32,670 nucleotides of DNA, taken from contig CALVKF010000013.1 in NCBI GenBank assembly GCA_944332555.1, forward strand, positions 1 through 32,670, read 5' to 3'. Position numbers and translations under genes: made by a program. The notes beneath the pieces were generated by a model. It worked only from the letters and a program-made list of their open reading frames with translations, had not been told where the DNA came from and did not search any database. Position 1 is the stretch's first letter; the number at the start of each line of letters is the position of its first letter. Source of the DNA: an uncultured Bacilli bacterium (GTDB lineage: Bacteria; Bacillota_I; Bacilli_A; RF39; UBA660). Positions 1 to 8,083 of the stretch are shown piece by piece.

Positions 1-242
1 ATGCTAATAAAGGGTATGGATCACAATATGATTTAGATGTTGAAATAGCTCGAGAAGAAGGCGAAAAAGTTGGAAGAGCTGCTGGTCGCAAGGCTGGAAT
101 TAAAGCTGGAAGAAAAGCTGGAATCAAAGCTAATCAAATAGCAACAGCTAAAAACTTAATAAGTCTTGGAAGTAATAATGATTTTATTGCTAAAGCAACG
201 GGTTTAAAAGAAAATATTATTGAAAAGTTAAGAATAAACTAA
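1..242 (+). CDS. C-terminal part of an Rpn/PD-(D/E)XK nuclease-family protein (5' end outside window)
   Basis: The frame is open from the left edge (first whole codon at 3) to TAA at 240-242, about 79 residues. The visible part is the usual tail of Rpn-type proteins (recombination-promoting nuclease/putative transposase, PF12784-like). It has an acidic segment, a Lys/Arg/Gly-rich run with repeated AGIKAGRKAG-type units, and a terminal small helical domain ending in GLKENIIEKL. The same type of ending occurs in the complete Rpn genes at 8408 and 11991. The catalytic core lies outside the window, so activity cannot be judged. The family assignment rests only on the tail and is an inference. Confidence 0.6.
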   Translation, partial: ANKGYGSQYDLDVEIAREEGEKVGRAAGRKAGIKAGRKAGIKANQIATAKNLISLGSNNDFIAKATGLKENIIEKLRIN

Positions 243-259
243 GTTAAAGGATAATTATT

Positions 260-430
260 ATGACATTATCTAGAGAAGCAAAACAAGCATTAAAATATGT
301 CCAATCATATTTAGATAATGATGCTAATAAAGGCTATGGATCACATTGGGATTATGATGTAGAAGAAGCTCGTGAAGAAGGCGACAAAGGAGGCAATGTA
401 GTTTTTATATTCCTTTACAAAAAACACTAA
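260..430 (+). pseudogene. Truncated tandem copy of the Rpn-like tail segment (56 codons, own ATG)
   Basis: An ATG at 260, with AAAGG nine bases upstream, opens a 56-residue frame ending at 428-430. Its middle part repeats the neighbouring gene almost word for word: bases 321-385 (DANKGYGS...REEGD) match bases 1-65 with few changes. The frame then runs into unrelated codons (NVVFIFLYKKH) instead of the Lys/Arg/Gly-rich tail. It therefore looks like a partial tandem duplication that was broken. It could still be translated as a small protein. In the Rpn family, small C-terminal proteins made from an internal start can act as antitoxins, but this copy lacks the terminal helical domain, which argues for decay. 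Confidence 0.5.
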
Positions 431-442
431 ATAAGTTATAAT
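414..442 (+). promoter_or_regulatory. Sigma-A-type promoter for the gene at 463
   Basis: TTTACA at 414-419, a 17-base spacer and a perfect TATAAT at 437-442 put the transcript start near 449, just ahead of the GAGG ribosome site and ATG at 463. The -35 lies inside the end of the broken Rpn-like copy. Confidence 0.6.
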
Positions 443-462
443 TATTTTAGTGAGGTAGTATA

Positions 463-1356
463 ATGAGTAATTATTTAAAACAAATTATAGAGAATAAAAA
501 TTGGAATTTACTTAATAAATTAATCAAAAGTGGTATAGTTTTTATAGATGATGAGCTAATAGATTATATATGTAGTTTGCCGAGCAATGTTATTTATGAG
601 TGTTTAAGTGTTACTCCTAGTATTAATTGTTCAAAAATAGAAGAAAGAATACTTAAATTATCATCATCTGATATTTTATATAATTATTGTTTGAATTTTG
701 TTGGCCCTGATGAAAGATTTAAAAAAGCTTTATTAAAATACCCTGATGCATCTTTTAATTATGCTAAAAATATACTAAAACATCATGATGAAGATATTTT
801 TAATCTTATATTTAAACAAGAAAGAATTTATTCTTATCTTTCGGTATATGCCAAAGAAATTCCTGGAGCTCCGATAGAAAGACTTGGTGAAATAGTATTA
901 TCTTTAGTTAATGCTAAATTTTTAGTTGATTTTTTGAAAATAGAAATATTAAAAGATTATCCAGAATTAGTTGTTAAAATTATTAATAGATTAAAAGAAT
1001 TAAATGATTGTGAAGAAATAGAAAACTTAATCAATTATCTTGATAATAAGATATTTAATTTTACTAATACCTATTTATATAATTATTTAGATGAAATATG
1101 TAGCTTAAGTTCAGCATTTGATTTTAAAAGATTACACACTTTAATAAGTAAATTACACAGTATCCAAATTATAGACAGATTACATATTATATTAGATGAA
1201 TTAAAAATAAAAATACCTAGCATGAATGACGATGAGAAAATGGATTTGTTAATTTATTTAAGCGAAGCTCAAGATTATTATATGTTAAAAAAATATCAAA
1301 ATATGTTCCAAGAGTTATTTCAAGATAAAGGACAAAATAGAGTTAGAAATATATAA
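463..1356 (+). CDS. Unrecognised all-helical protein, 297 aa
   Basis: The ATG at 463 follows a GAGG ribosome site and its own promoter. The product has no signal peptide or membrane segment. It is made of short amphipathic helices of about 25-35 residues one after another, rich in Ile, Leu, Asn, Asp and Lys, with phrases such as LLNKLIKSG and ALLKYPDASFNYAKNIL that look like a HEAT- or ankyrin-like solenoid. I recognise no catalytic motif. It sits between Rpn-type remnants and tsaC, is transcribed on its own, and may belong to the accessory Rpn neighbourhood. A protein-binding scaffold is the most that can be inferred; the function is unknown. Confidence 0.7.
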   Translation: MSNYLKQIIENKNWNLLNKLIKSGIVFIDDELIDYICSLPSNVIYECLSVTPSINCSKIEERILKLSSSDILYNYCLNFVGPDERFKKALLKYPDASFNYAKNILKHHDEDIFNLIFKQERIYSYLSVYAKEIPGAPIERLGEIVLSLVNAKFLVDFLKIEILKDYPELVVKIINRLKELNDCEEIENLINYLDNKIFNFTNTYLYNYLDEICSLSSAFDFKRLHTLISKLHSIQIIDRLHIILDELKIKIPSMNDDEKMDLLIYLSEAQDYYMLKKYQNMFQELFQDKGQNRVRNI

Positions 1357-1405
1357 AATATTTTAGGTTTAAGACGTTTGGTAAAATTGAAAGAAAGAAG
1401 AAAAA

Positions 1406-2026
1406 ATGCAAATATTTGATTGGACTGATAAAATAAATGAAACTGAACTAAAGATTGTAACACAAGCTTTAAATGAAAATAAATTAATAGTTTTTCCCAC
1501 AGAAACCGTTTATGGGATAGCGGGGAATGCTTTGAATGTAGAAGTAATTGATAAATTATTTCAAGCTAAAAATAGAGATTATTCTAAACCTTTTAGTTTA
1601 ATGGTTAGTGATATTAATAAAATTAAAGATATTGCTTATGTAAGTGATTATGAAGAAAAAGTAATTAATAAATTTATGCCGGGGCCAATAACTTTAATTT
1701 TAAAAAAGAGAGACTGTATTAGCAATCTAGCTACAGCAAGTAGAGATACTGTTGGAGTAAGAATACCTAATCATGCAATTGCTTTAAGTATTTTAAAAAG
1801 TATAGATTATCCTCTAGCTACATCTAGTGCTAATATATCGGGTAGAGCTAATAATAGTGATATTGAAGATATTATAAATGATTTAGCAAATTATGTTGAT
1901 GTATTTATCAAAGGAAATATTAGTAATAATTTATTAGCATCAACTGTCGTAGAAATAAAAAATAATGAAATAAATATACTAAGAGAAGGAATTATAAGTG
2001 AACAAGATATAAAGAAAATATTATAA
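1406..2026 (+). CDS. tsaC: L-threonylcarbamoyladenylate synthase (TsaC/Sua5/YrdC family)
   Basis: This enzyme makes threonylcarbamoyl-AMP from threonine, bicarbonate and ATP, the first step of the t6A modification at position 37 of ANN-decoding tRNAs. The 206-residue product is a single YrdC domain without the extra Sua5 C-terminal domain. Visible family marks are FPTETVYGIAG near residue 30, the nucleotide-binding KNRDYSKPF (K-R-K/P signature), MPGPITLIL, a VGVRIPNH segment and ATSSANISG. The ATG at 1406 has only a weak purine-rich ribosome site (GAAAGAAGAA). The partners TsaB, TsaD and TsaE are not in the window. Assignment is firm on motifs and length. Confidence 0.93.
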   Translation: MQIFDWTDKINETELKIVTQALNENKLIVFPTETVYGIAGNALNVEVIDKLFQAKNRDYSKPFSLMVSDINKIKDIAYVSDYEEKVINKFMPGPITLILKKRDCISNLATASRDTVGVRIPNHAIALSILKSIDYPLATSSANISGRANNSDIEDIINDLANYVDVFIKGNISNNLLASTVVEIKNNEINILREGIISEQDIKKIL

Positions 2027-2030
2027 TTTA

Positions 2031-2057
2031 TGTCGAACGATGTCGAAGAATGTCGAA
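2031..2057 (+). promoter_or_regulatory. Three tandem Spo0A-type boxes (TGTCGAA) at exact 10-bp spacing
   Basis: TGTCGAA occurs at 2031-2037, 2041-2047 and 2051-2057, each separated by three variable bases. TGTCGAA is the established 0A-box consensus bound by the sporulation regulator Spo0A, and tandem boxes with 10-bp phasing are typical of real sites. The array ends four bases before a -35 element at 2062, the usual place for an activator. Spo0A itself is not in the window, but spoIVA is. Confidence 0.72.
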
Positions 2058-2061
2058 TCGC

Positions 2062-2089
2062 TTGCAAATTAAAAAATATAGGTTATAAT
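2062..2089 (+). promoter_or_regulatory. Strong sigma-A-type promoter for RNA-1
   Basis: TTGCAA at 2062-2067, a 16-base spacer and a perfect TATAAT at 2084-2089 predict a start near 2096, directly before GTTACCC. The three Spo0A-type boxes lie immediately upstream. Confidence 0.75.
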
Positions 2090-2095
2090 AAATAA

Positions 2096-2183
2096 CTGTT
2101 ACCCATAGTAAAATATTTTTGCATAAGTAAAACCTTCAATTGCCTAAATTTTAAAAGAATGCTATGGGTAACATTTTATTAGA
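2096..2183 (+). ncRNA. RNA-1: short structured transcript closed by an 11-bp stem
   Basis: A perfect inverted repeat, GTTACCCATAG (2098-2108) and CTATGGGTAAC (2162-2172), brackets about 53 AT-rich bases and is followed by ATTTTATTA. The predicted transcript begins within a few bases of the 5' arm. RNA-2 (17165-17275) shares the 5' TGTTACCCATA, the 3' GGGwAACAyTTTATTA and the same promoter-to-stem distance. It could be a small RNA that ends at the stem, or the structured leader of the channel gene at 2195; the U-tract is weak. I match it to no known riboswitch or RNA family. Confidence 0.45.
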
Positions 2184-2194
2184 AAGTAGGAATT

Positions 2195-3250
2195 ATGTTA
2201 AAGTTAAAAAAGATTATTAATACAGTAGTAGTATTTATTATTCTGATGTTTGTCATATGCTTTTTATTTAGCTTATACAAACTATTTGCGGGAGTTATAA
2301 CCCCTGCTGAACTAATTAGTGAAACAGGCCTTTATTTTCTTTATACCATTGGTTATGGAGCTCTAGAAGGTGATGCTGTCATTCAAAATATTCTAGCCAT
2401 GATTGGTATTATATCAGTTGCTTTAATGACGACATTCCTTACTATCAATCTTTTCTGGAGACTTGATGATGTCAAATTTAATAAAGAAATAATATGTGAT
2501 TTAAACAACATTAAAATATCATTTAAAAATAAAGGAAAAGCTATCTGCGATATGAAAGCTACTTTTGTTTTATATGATTCTAAAATTTCAATGAACATAT
2601 TAGAACCTCAAGAATACTATATGCCCATAATGCTAAAAAATTCTTTATGGAATTTAGAAGTTTCTTTAAATGAAACTTTTTGGTATAAAGCTCTTTATAG
2701 TTTACTTACATCAAATGATAAAAAATTATATTGTATTTTTTCTTTTGTAGATACCAAAAGTGGTCAAGAAAGTATCAAAGTTGAAGAAATAAAAAAGGAA
2801 AATCTAAATATAAGTTATGATGAATTAATTAAACCAGTAATTTTAAAAAGTGAGTATTTATTAAGGGTAGAAAATGGTGGTAAATTAAGTATAGATGAAA
2901 GTATTAATTATTCTTTTAAAAAGAAAGATAAAAATGATTCATTTGTAATGCTTTATTATAATTTTCATAATAATTATCTTAATTTAGAAAAATATAATAA
3001 AGATACAACTTATTTAGAACTTGATATTAATACAAGTGATAATATATTACTTAATTTTGAAATAAAACTAAATAATGGTAATAATTTATCTAAAGAATTA
3101 TTATTAAATAACAAAAAAATAAAATTAAATTTAAGTGATTATCCAGATTCTTTAGAAGAAATTACCGAAATATGTTATACAATATTTAAAAAGAATAATG
3201 AGTTAGAAGGCACTTTAAAAATAAATGATTTAAAGATTATAACTAAATAA
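2195..3250 (+). CDS. Two-TM potassium-channel-like protein with Kir-like cytoplasmic region and C-terminal CBM-like domain
   Basis: The 351-residue product begins with a membrane segment (about 9-31), a pore-loop region with the filter sequence TIGYG at 51-55, and a second membrane segment (about 63-88). This is the layout of two-TM potassium channels, and TIGYG is the filter of inward rectifiers. Residues about 100-200 form a beta-rich region ([21 protein letters not shown]) that resembles a Kir cytoplasmic domain. Residues about 222-350 look like a beta-sandwich carbohydrate-binding-type module: they have the CBM11-like pattern TYLELDI..., [15 protein letters not shown] and a closing [10 protein letters not shown]. 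The ATG has a weak GTAGG ribosome site. It lies downstream of RNA-1 and the Spo0A-type boxes. The channel part is fairly sure; the ligand domain is inference. Confidence 0.7.
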   Translation: MLKLKKIINTVVVFIILMFVICFLFSLYKLFAGVITPAELISETGLYFLYTIGYGALEGDAVIQNILAMIGIISVALMTTFLTINLFWRLDDVKFNKEIICDLNNIKISFKNKGKAICDMKATFVLYDSKISMNILEPQEYYMPIMLKNSLWNLEVSLNETFWYKALYSLLTSNDKKLYCIFSFVDTKSGQESIKVEEIKKENLNISYDELIKPVILKSEYLLRVENGGKLSIDESINYSFKKKDKNDSFVMLYYNFHNNYLNLEKYNKDTTYLELDINTSDNILLNFEIKLNNGNNLSKELLLNNKKIKLNLSDYPDSLEEITEICYTIFKKNNELEGTLKINDLKIITK

Positions 3251-3281
3251 GAATATTAAAAAAATATTAATTAATAATATA

Positions 3282-3317
3282 AACAAGCTGGTATGCTTGT
3301 TATATTTTGCTTTTTTT
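3282..3317 (+). terminator. Probable terminator after the channel gene
   Basis: AACAAGC (3282-3288) pairs with GCTTGTT (3295-3301) around a six-base loop, and a T-run follows at 3311-3317. The 3' arm overlaps the -35 of the uvrB promoter. Confidence 0.45.
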
Positions 3318-3325
3318 GATAAAAT
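3297..3325 (+). promoter_or_regulatory. uvrB promoter
   Basis: TTGTTA at 3297-3302, a 17-base spacer and TAAAAT at 3320-3325 precede the AGGAGG ribosome site and ATG of uvrB at 3351. No LexA-type box was noticed. Confidence 0.5.
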
Positions 3326-3350
3326 AAGTAAGTCTTATAAGGAGGTATAT

Positions 3351-5294
3351 ATGTTTGAATTAGTTTCAAAATTTGAGCCAAGTGGGGATCAACCAGAAGC
3401 TATCAACGAACTTGTCGATGGTATTAATAAAGGTGTTAAAGAACAAGTATTACTTGGGGCAACAGGTACTGGTAAAACTTTTACTATTGCAAATGTTATA
3501 GCTAAAACCAATAAACCAACTCTAGTTTTAGCCCACAACAAAACTTTAGCGGGCCAACTCTATGCCGAATTAAAAGAGTTTTTTCCGAATAATCATGTTG
3601 AATATTTTGTTTCTTATTATGATTATTATCAACCAGAAGCATATGTGCCTAGTAGTGATACTTATATTGAAAAAGATGCATCTATTAATGATGAAATTGA
3701 TGAACTTCGTCATGCGGCAACATCGGCATTAATCAATTATAAAGATGTTATTGTAGTTGCTTCAGTTTCTTGTATTTATGGTATCGGAGAAAAGTCCGAA
3801 TACGAAAAAAATATGCTTATTTTAAGTGTTGGTCAAAGTATATCTCGTAATACTATTCTAAATAGATTAATTGATATGACTTATGAACGAAATGAATTAG
3901 ATTTTCACCGGGGCACATTCCGTGTTCGTGGTGGTAATATTGATATAATCCCTGTTAATGAAAAGTCACTCGGTATTAGAATTACTTTAGATGAAGATGT
4001 GGTTTCCGAAATATCACTATTTGATCCATTAACTGGAGCAATAGAAAAAAGTGTTAAAAGTATTACTATATCTCCGGCTTCGCACTTTGTTACTAGTAAA
4101 GATAAAATGGATATAGCTATATCTAGAATTGAAGCGGAACTTAAAAATAGATTAGAAGAATTAAAGAGTGAAAACAAATTAATTGAAGAACAACGACTTC
4201 GTGAGCGAACTAATTATGATATTGAAATGCTTAAAGAAACAGGTTTTTGTAATGGGGTAGAAAATTATTCAAGACATTTAGCCCTAAGAGATGCCGGAGA
4301 AACACCAAGTTGTTTGATTGATTTCTTTCCTAAAGATTTTTTGTTAGTTGTAGATGAATCTCATGTAACTTTACCACAAGTTAGAGGTATGTATAATGGA
4401 GATAGACAAAGAAAACAAACTTTAGTTGATTATGGTTTTCGTCTTCCTAGTGCCCTTGATAATAGACCCCTAACATTTGCGGAATTTGAAAGTCACATCA
4501 ACCAAGCAATTTATGTATCGGCAACCCCTGGTGATTATGAGCTTGAGAAAACTCATGGTAAATACACAGAACAAATTATTCGTCCAACAGGATTACTTGA
4601 CCCAATTATTGAGGTTAGACCGAGCGTTGGTCAAATTGATGATATCATCGGCGAAATTAGAGATAGAATAAGTAAAAACGAAAGAGTTTTAATTACAACT
4701 CTTACAATTCGTATGAGTGAAGAATTAACTAATTATTTAAAAGAATTAAATATAAAAGTTGCTTATTTACATAGTGAGATTAAAACATTAGAACGGCTTA
4801 AAATAATTCAAGATTTAAGACTCGGTACTTATGATTGTGTTGTTGGTATAAACCTACTTCGTGAAGGATTAGATATACCTGAGGTCAGTTTAATATGCAT
4901 ACTTGATGCCGATAAACAAGGGTTCTTAAGAAGTGGTAGAAGTTTAATTCAAACAATTGGTAGGTGTGCAAGAAATGAAAATGGTAAAGTAATAATGTAT
5001 GCCGATACTGTGAGTGTTGCTATGGATGAAGCAATTAAAGAGACAAAAAGAAGAAGAGAAATACAAGAGGCTTATAATAAAGAACATGGTATCACACCTA
5101 AAACAATTGTTAAAGAAATAAAAGAAATTGTAACAAATGAAGTAGTTAAGAGCGACAAGAAGAAAGTAAGTAAGAAAGAAAAAGAAAGAATGCTTGTAAC
5201 TTTAGAAGAAGAAATGAAGGAAGCCGCAAGTAAAATGGATTTTGAAAGAGCAATTGAACTTAGAAATATCATTTATGAAATGAAAGGTATTTAA
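3351..5294 (+). CDS. uvrB: UvrABC excinuclease subunit B
   Basis: UvrB is the damage-verifying helicase-like subunit of bacterial nucleotide excision repair; it is loaded by UvrA and recruits UvrC. The ATG at 3351 is chosen because AGGAGG sits eight bases upstream; a longer frame from 3297 would have no ribosome site. The 647-residue product has Walker A GATGTGKT near residue 40, the beta-hairpin region [12 protein letters not shown], the DESH Walker B box, the helicase motifs ending in [10 protein letters not shown], and a C-terminal UVR domain ([17 protein letters not shown]) that contacts UvrC. Length and motif order are normal. uvrA and uvrC are not in the window. Confidence 0.98.
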   Translation: MFELVSKFEPSGDQPEAINELVDGINKGVKEQVLLGATGTGKTFTIANVIAKTNKPTLVLAHNKTLAGQLYAELKEFFPNNHVEYFVSYYDYYQPEAYVPSSDTYIEKDASINDEIDELRHAATSALINYKDVIVVASVSCIYGIGEKSEYEKNMLILSVGQSISRNTILNRLIDMTYERNELDFHRGTFRVRGGNIDIIPVNEKSLGIRITLDEDVVSEISLFDPLTGAIEKSVKSITISPASHFVTSKDKMDIAISRIEAELKNRLEELKSENKLIEEQRLRERTNYDIEMLKETGFCNGVENYSRHLALRDAGETPSCLIDFFPKDFLLVVDESHVTLPQVRGMYNGDRQRKQTLVDYGFRLPSALDNRPLTFAEFESHINQAIYVSATPGDYELEKTHGKYTEQIIRPTGLLDPIIEVRPSVGQIDDIIGEIRDRISKNERVLITTLTIRMSEELTNYLKELNIKVAYLHSEIKTLERLKIIQDLRLGTYDCVVGINLLREGLDIPEVSLICILDADKQGFLRSGRSLIQTIGRCARNENGKVIMYADTVSVAMDEAIKETKRRREIQEAYNKEHGITPKTIVKEIKEIVTNEVVKSDKKKVSKKEKERMLVTLEEEMKEAASKMDFERAIELRNIIYEMKGI

Positions 5295-5342
5295 AAAAAC
5301 AAAAAAGTATGATACAATTTGAGAAAGTAAAGAGGTGGAATA

Positions 5343-6959
5343 TTGACAACTTATATTTTTGGACATAAAAATCCTGATACTGATAGTGTGTGCTCTAGTA
5401 TTGCCTTATCTTATTTGAAAAATGAACTCGGAGGTAAAACAGCTCCAAAAGTATTAGGTAATATTAATAATGAAACCAAATTTGTACTAGAATATTTTAA
5501 AGTACCAGTACCAAGTTATCTAAACGATGTTCGAGTTAGAATTAAAAATATTAAATATGATAAAAAAGCTTATATATTTGAAGAAGAATCGATTAATGAT
5601 GCCTTTAAAATTATGCAACATCAAGGATTAACAGCCATACCCTTAATTGATGATAAAAAGAAACTAACCGGTTATGTTACTTTAAAAGAAATAGCTAAAT
5701 ATTTAATCAATGGCAACAAAGAAATAGTTAATACTACTCTAGATAATATTATTGAAACACTTGAGGCTAAAGTAATAGTTAAATGTGATGATTTAATATC
5801 TGGTGATATCTTAATCGCCGGATTACAAAGTAAAACTTTAGAAAATGCAATTCAATTATCTTCAAAAGATATATTAATTGTTGGGGATAGATATAAAGTA
5901 CTAAATTATGCTATTGAATCTAAAGTTAAATTAATTATATTACCTCTAAATGTTAATGTTGATAAAAAAATTATTAAAAAAGCTGAAAAAAATTGTGTGA
6001 ATATTATCGCATCAGAATTTGATAGCTTTCAAATTGCTAATAAAATACTTTTAAGTAATTTTATTAAAAGTATTAATTTAAATAAAAGTCCTGTAGTTGT
6101 GAATAATGAAGATTATTATACTGATTTTAAAAACATGGCTCACAGAGTAAATCATTCTAATTATCCAGTTATTAATAATAAAGGTGAATGTTTAGGTTTA
6201 ATTAAATTAACAGGACCTAATGATTATGAAAAACAAAAAGTTATTTTAGTAGATCACAACAATTTTGCTCAATCAGTTGATGGCCTAGATGAAGCCAACA
6301 TTTTAGAAATAATTGATCATCATAATCTTGGGGCTATTAATACAACTCTTCCTATTAATTTCCGTAGTAAACCTGTAGGTTGTACCTCAACTATGATTTA
6401 TGAAATGTATAAAGAAGAACACATAACAATTCCTAAAAATATGGCAGGTTTAATGCTTTCGGCGATTCTTTCAGATACTCTTCTTTTAACTAGTCCAACG
6501 ACAACCGAAGATGATAGATTTGCAGCAGTAAAGCTTGCTAGTATTGCTAAAGTAGATATTGATTCTTATGGTGTAGAAATGCTTAAAGCCGCCAGTTCAA
6601 TTGAAGGTAAGTCTGTTGAAGAACTAATAAAAACTGATTTTAAATCATATGTTGTTGGAGATAAATTATTAGGTATTAGTCAAATTATGACCATGGATAT
6701 TGAAACAATTGAAGCTAATATGGATGAATACATTCAAAAATTAAATGAAATGGTTGAACTTAATTATTCTATTGTAACTATATTTATAACAGATATTATT
6801 AAAAATGGTTCTTACGTTTTATATAATGAAAAAGCTAGTGAAATAATTAAAGATGCCTTTGGTCTTAAAAGTATTCATCAATGTATGTTTTTACCTAAAA
6901 TAGTATCTCGTAAAAAACAAATTCAACCAAATATAATAAGTGTATTAGAAGGTGATTAG
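5343..6959 (+). CDS. ppaC: Manganese-dependent inorganic pyrophosphatase with CBS and DRTGG domains (family II)
   Basis: It hydrolyses pyrophosphate to phosphate in the cytoplasm and drives biosynthetic reactions forward. The start is TTG at 5343 with a GAGGTGG ribosome site. The 538-residue product opens with GHKNPDTDSV (metal-binding His and Asp), then carries a regulatory insert: a CBS motif (about 75-125), a DRTGG-like segment (about 145-235) and a second CBS motif (about 245-295). The catalytic part resumes with VDHNNFAQS and the DHH box IDHHNLGA. A DHHA2 domain follows, ending in SRKKQIQP. The insert is the hallmark of CBS-PPases, which are controlled by adenine nucleotides. The gene is followed without a gap by the dehydrogenase at 6960, so the two are probably one transcript. 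Confidence 0.93.
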   Translation: MTTYIFGHKNPDTDSVCSSIALSYLKNELGGKTAPKVLGNINNETKFVLEYFKVPVPSYLNDVRVRIKNIKYDKKAYIFEEESINDAFKIMQHQGLTAIPLIDDKKKLTGYVTLKEIAKYLINGNKEIVNTTLDNIIETLEAKVIVKCDDLISGDILIAGLQSKTLENAIQLSSKDILIVGDRYKVLNYAIESKVKLIILPLNVNVDKKIIKKAEKNCVNIIASEFDSFQIANKILLSNFIKSINLNKSPVVVNNEDYYTDFKNMAHRVNHSNYPVINNKGECLGLIKLTGPNDYEKQKVILVDHNNFAQSVDGLDEANILEIIDHHNLGAINTTLPINFRSKPVGCTSTMIYEMYKEEHITIPKNMAGLMLSAILSDTLLLTSPTTTEDDRFAAVKLASIAKVDIDSYGVEMLKAASSIEGKSVEELIKTDFKSYVVGDKLLGISQIMTMDIETIEANMDEYIQKLNEMVELNYSIVTIFITDIIKNGSYVLYNEKASEIIKDAFGLKSIHQCMFLPKIVSRKKQIQPNIISVLEGD

Positions 6960-7718
6960 TTGAAAGCATTAGTAACTGGAGCATCCAGTGGTATTGGAAA
7001 AGAAATTGCCTATTATTTAGCAAGTTTGGGTATTGACTTAATAATTGTTGCCAGAAATAAAGAAAATTTAGAAAAAATTAAAAAAGATGTGAATGTCAAT
7101 GTTAAAATAATAACTATGGATTTAAAAATAAAAGAAAATGTTTTTAAATTATATGATATGGTTAAAAGTGATAATATTGATATTTTGATCAATAATGCTG
7201 GTTTTGGTTTATTTGGGACATTTGATGAAACAGATTTAAATAGAGAACTTGAAATGATTGATTTAAATGTTACTACCTATCATATATTAACTAAATTATT
7301 TTTGTTTGATTTTCTAAAGAAAGATTCCGGATACATACTAAATGTCTGCTCTAGTGCTGGTTTTATGGCAGGACCTCGTCTTAGTACTTATTATGCCACT
7401 AAAAATTATATAACAAAACTTACTTTAGCTATTAATGAAGAATTAAGACAGAAAAAAAGTAATGTTAGTATCTCTGCTCTTTGTCCTGGACCAGTAAATA
7501 CTAATTTTAATAAAGTTGCTCATGGCGAATTTGCAATTAATGAGATTAGTCCTAAATATGTGGCTAGATTAGGAATAGATAAAATGTTTAAGAAGAAGAT
7601 GTTAATTGTACCAACGTTTAAAATGAAATTAACTTTATTCTTAACAAGATTTGCTCCACTCAAATTGCAACTAGCAATCACTTATCATATACAAGGCAAA
7701 AAATTAGGAAAAAAATAA
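6960..7718 (+). CDS. Short-chain dehydrogenase/reductase
   Basis: A 252-residue SDR-family oxidoreductase. Visible marks are the Rossmann nucleotide site TGASSGIGKEIA at the N-terminus, the structural NNAG near residue 80, the catalytic Ser in CSSAG and the YxxxK pair in YYATK, followed by the PGPVNT segment. The start is TTG directly after the TAG of the pyrophosphatase gene, with GAAGGTGA as ribosome site, so translation is probably coupled. The substrate cannot be told from sequence; the closest general type is the DltE/YdfG-like NADP-dependent group. A hairpin terminator follows. Confidence 0.9.
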   Translation: MKALVTGASSGIGKEIAYYLASLGIDLIIVARNKENLEKIKKDVNVNVKIITMDLKIKENVFKLYDMVKSDNIDILINNAGFGLFGTFDETDLNRELEMIDLNVTTYHILTKLFLFDFLKKDSGYILNVCSSAGFMAGPRLSTYYATKNYITKLTLAINEELRQKKSNVSISALCPGPVNTNFNKVAHGEFAINEISPKYVARLGIDKMFKKKMLIVPTFKMKLTLFLTRFAPLKLQLAITYHIQGKKLGKK

Positions 7719-7743
7719 TCAATAAACTGATTATTTTTTTCTT
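7714..7743 (+). terminator. Intrinsic terminator after the dehydrogenase
   Basis: AATAATCA (7714-7721) pairs with TGATTATT (7728-7735), followed by a run of Ts. The stem begins inside the last codons of the gene. Confidence 0.65.
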
Positions 7744-7746
7744 TAT

Positions 7747-7815
7747 CCCAAAATTAGGAAGTAAATTTCCCCAAAAATAGGAAGTGAAAAACCCCAAAAT
7801 TAGGAAACAAGTTTA
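7747..7815. repeat. Three tandem 23-bp repeats (CCCAAAAwTAGGAA...)
   Basis: Units start at 7747, 7770 and 7793, an exact 23-bp period. Each has the core CCCAAAA(T/A)TAGGAA followed by a more variable purine-rich half. The block lies between the dehydrogenase terminator and the remnant ATPase gene. It may be an array of protein-binding sites that belonged to the promoter of that gene, or a mobile-element end. There are no unique spacers, so it is not CRISPR. Confidence 0.8.
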
Positions 7816-7837
7816 TACAAATCATAATTAATAATGA

Positions 7838-8083
7838 TATTATTGGCTAAAGTGTGATAATATTTTGCATTTTGATAATAAATATGCTTTAATAGAAGTA
7901 AAATTAGGAGCTAATGAAATACCTGAAGCTAAAGAACATTTATTAAAATTAAAAAATTTAATAAAAGAAAATCAACCAAAAATGGGAGTACCACTATTTA
8001 TGATGGTAATTACAGGAACAGAAATAGCTTATAAAACTGAAAATAATATATTAGTAGTTCCTATAGGTTGTTTAAAAAATTAA
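7838..8083 (+). pseudogene. Remnant of a DUF4143-type AAA ATPase gene (C-terminal end only)
   Basis: The frame 7838-8083 has no convincing start codon or ribosome site. It aligns with the C-terminus of AAA/DUF4143 ATP-binding proteins: CDNILHFDNKYALIEVKLG, then an ANEIPEAKEHLLKLKNLI helix, MVITGTEIAY and the closing VVPIGCLKN. Family similarity begins right after the in-frame stop at 7835, and everything N-terminal, including the whole ATPase domain of a roughly 400-residue protein, is missing. A deletion therefore joined the upstream repeat block to the last 80 codons. The family assignment is from remembered consensus. Confidence 0.75.

Noticed and set aside
2096-2183. Known riboswitch (ydaO, GEMM, M-box, ZTP, fluoride and others)
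   Set aside because: None of the conserved core sequences I recall are present in RNA-1 or RNA-2, and RNA-2 has no downstream gene on its strand.
2383-2598. Minus-strand ORF inside the channel gene
   Set aside because: A shadow of the coding strand; no ribosome site and low-complexity protein. The same holds for the opposite-strand frames at 3905-4177, 14723-15130, 16679-17038, 23910-24104, 25584-25868 and 29131-29355.
7747-7815. 23-bp repeats as a CRISPR array
   Set aside because: Units are contiguous with no spacers.
7865-8083. Intact 72-residue gene starting at TTG 7865
   Set aside because: There is no ribosome site, and family similarity continues upstream of the TTG (KCDNIL) to just after an in-frame stop; it is the end of a deleted DUF4143 gene.
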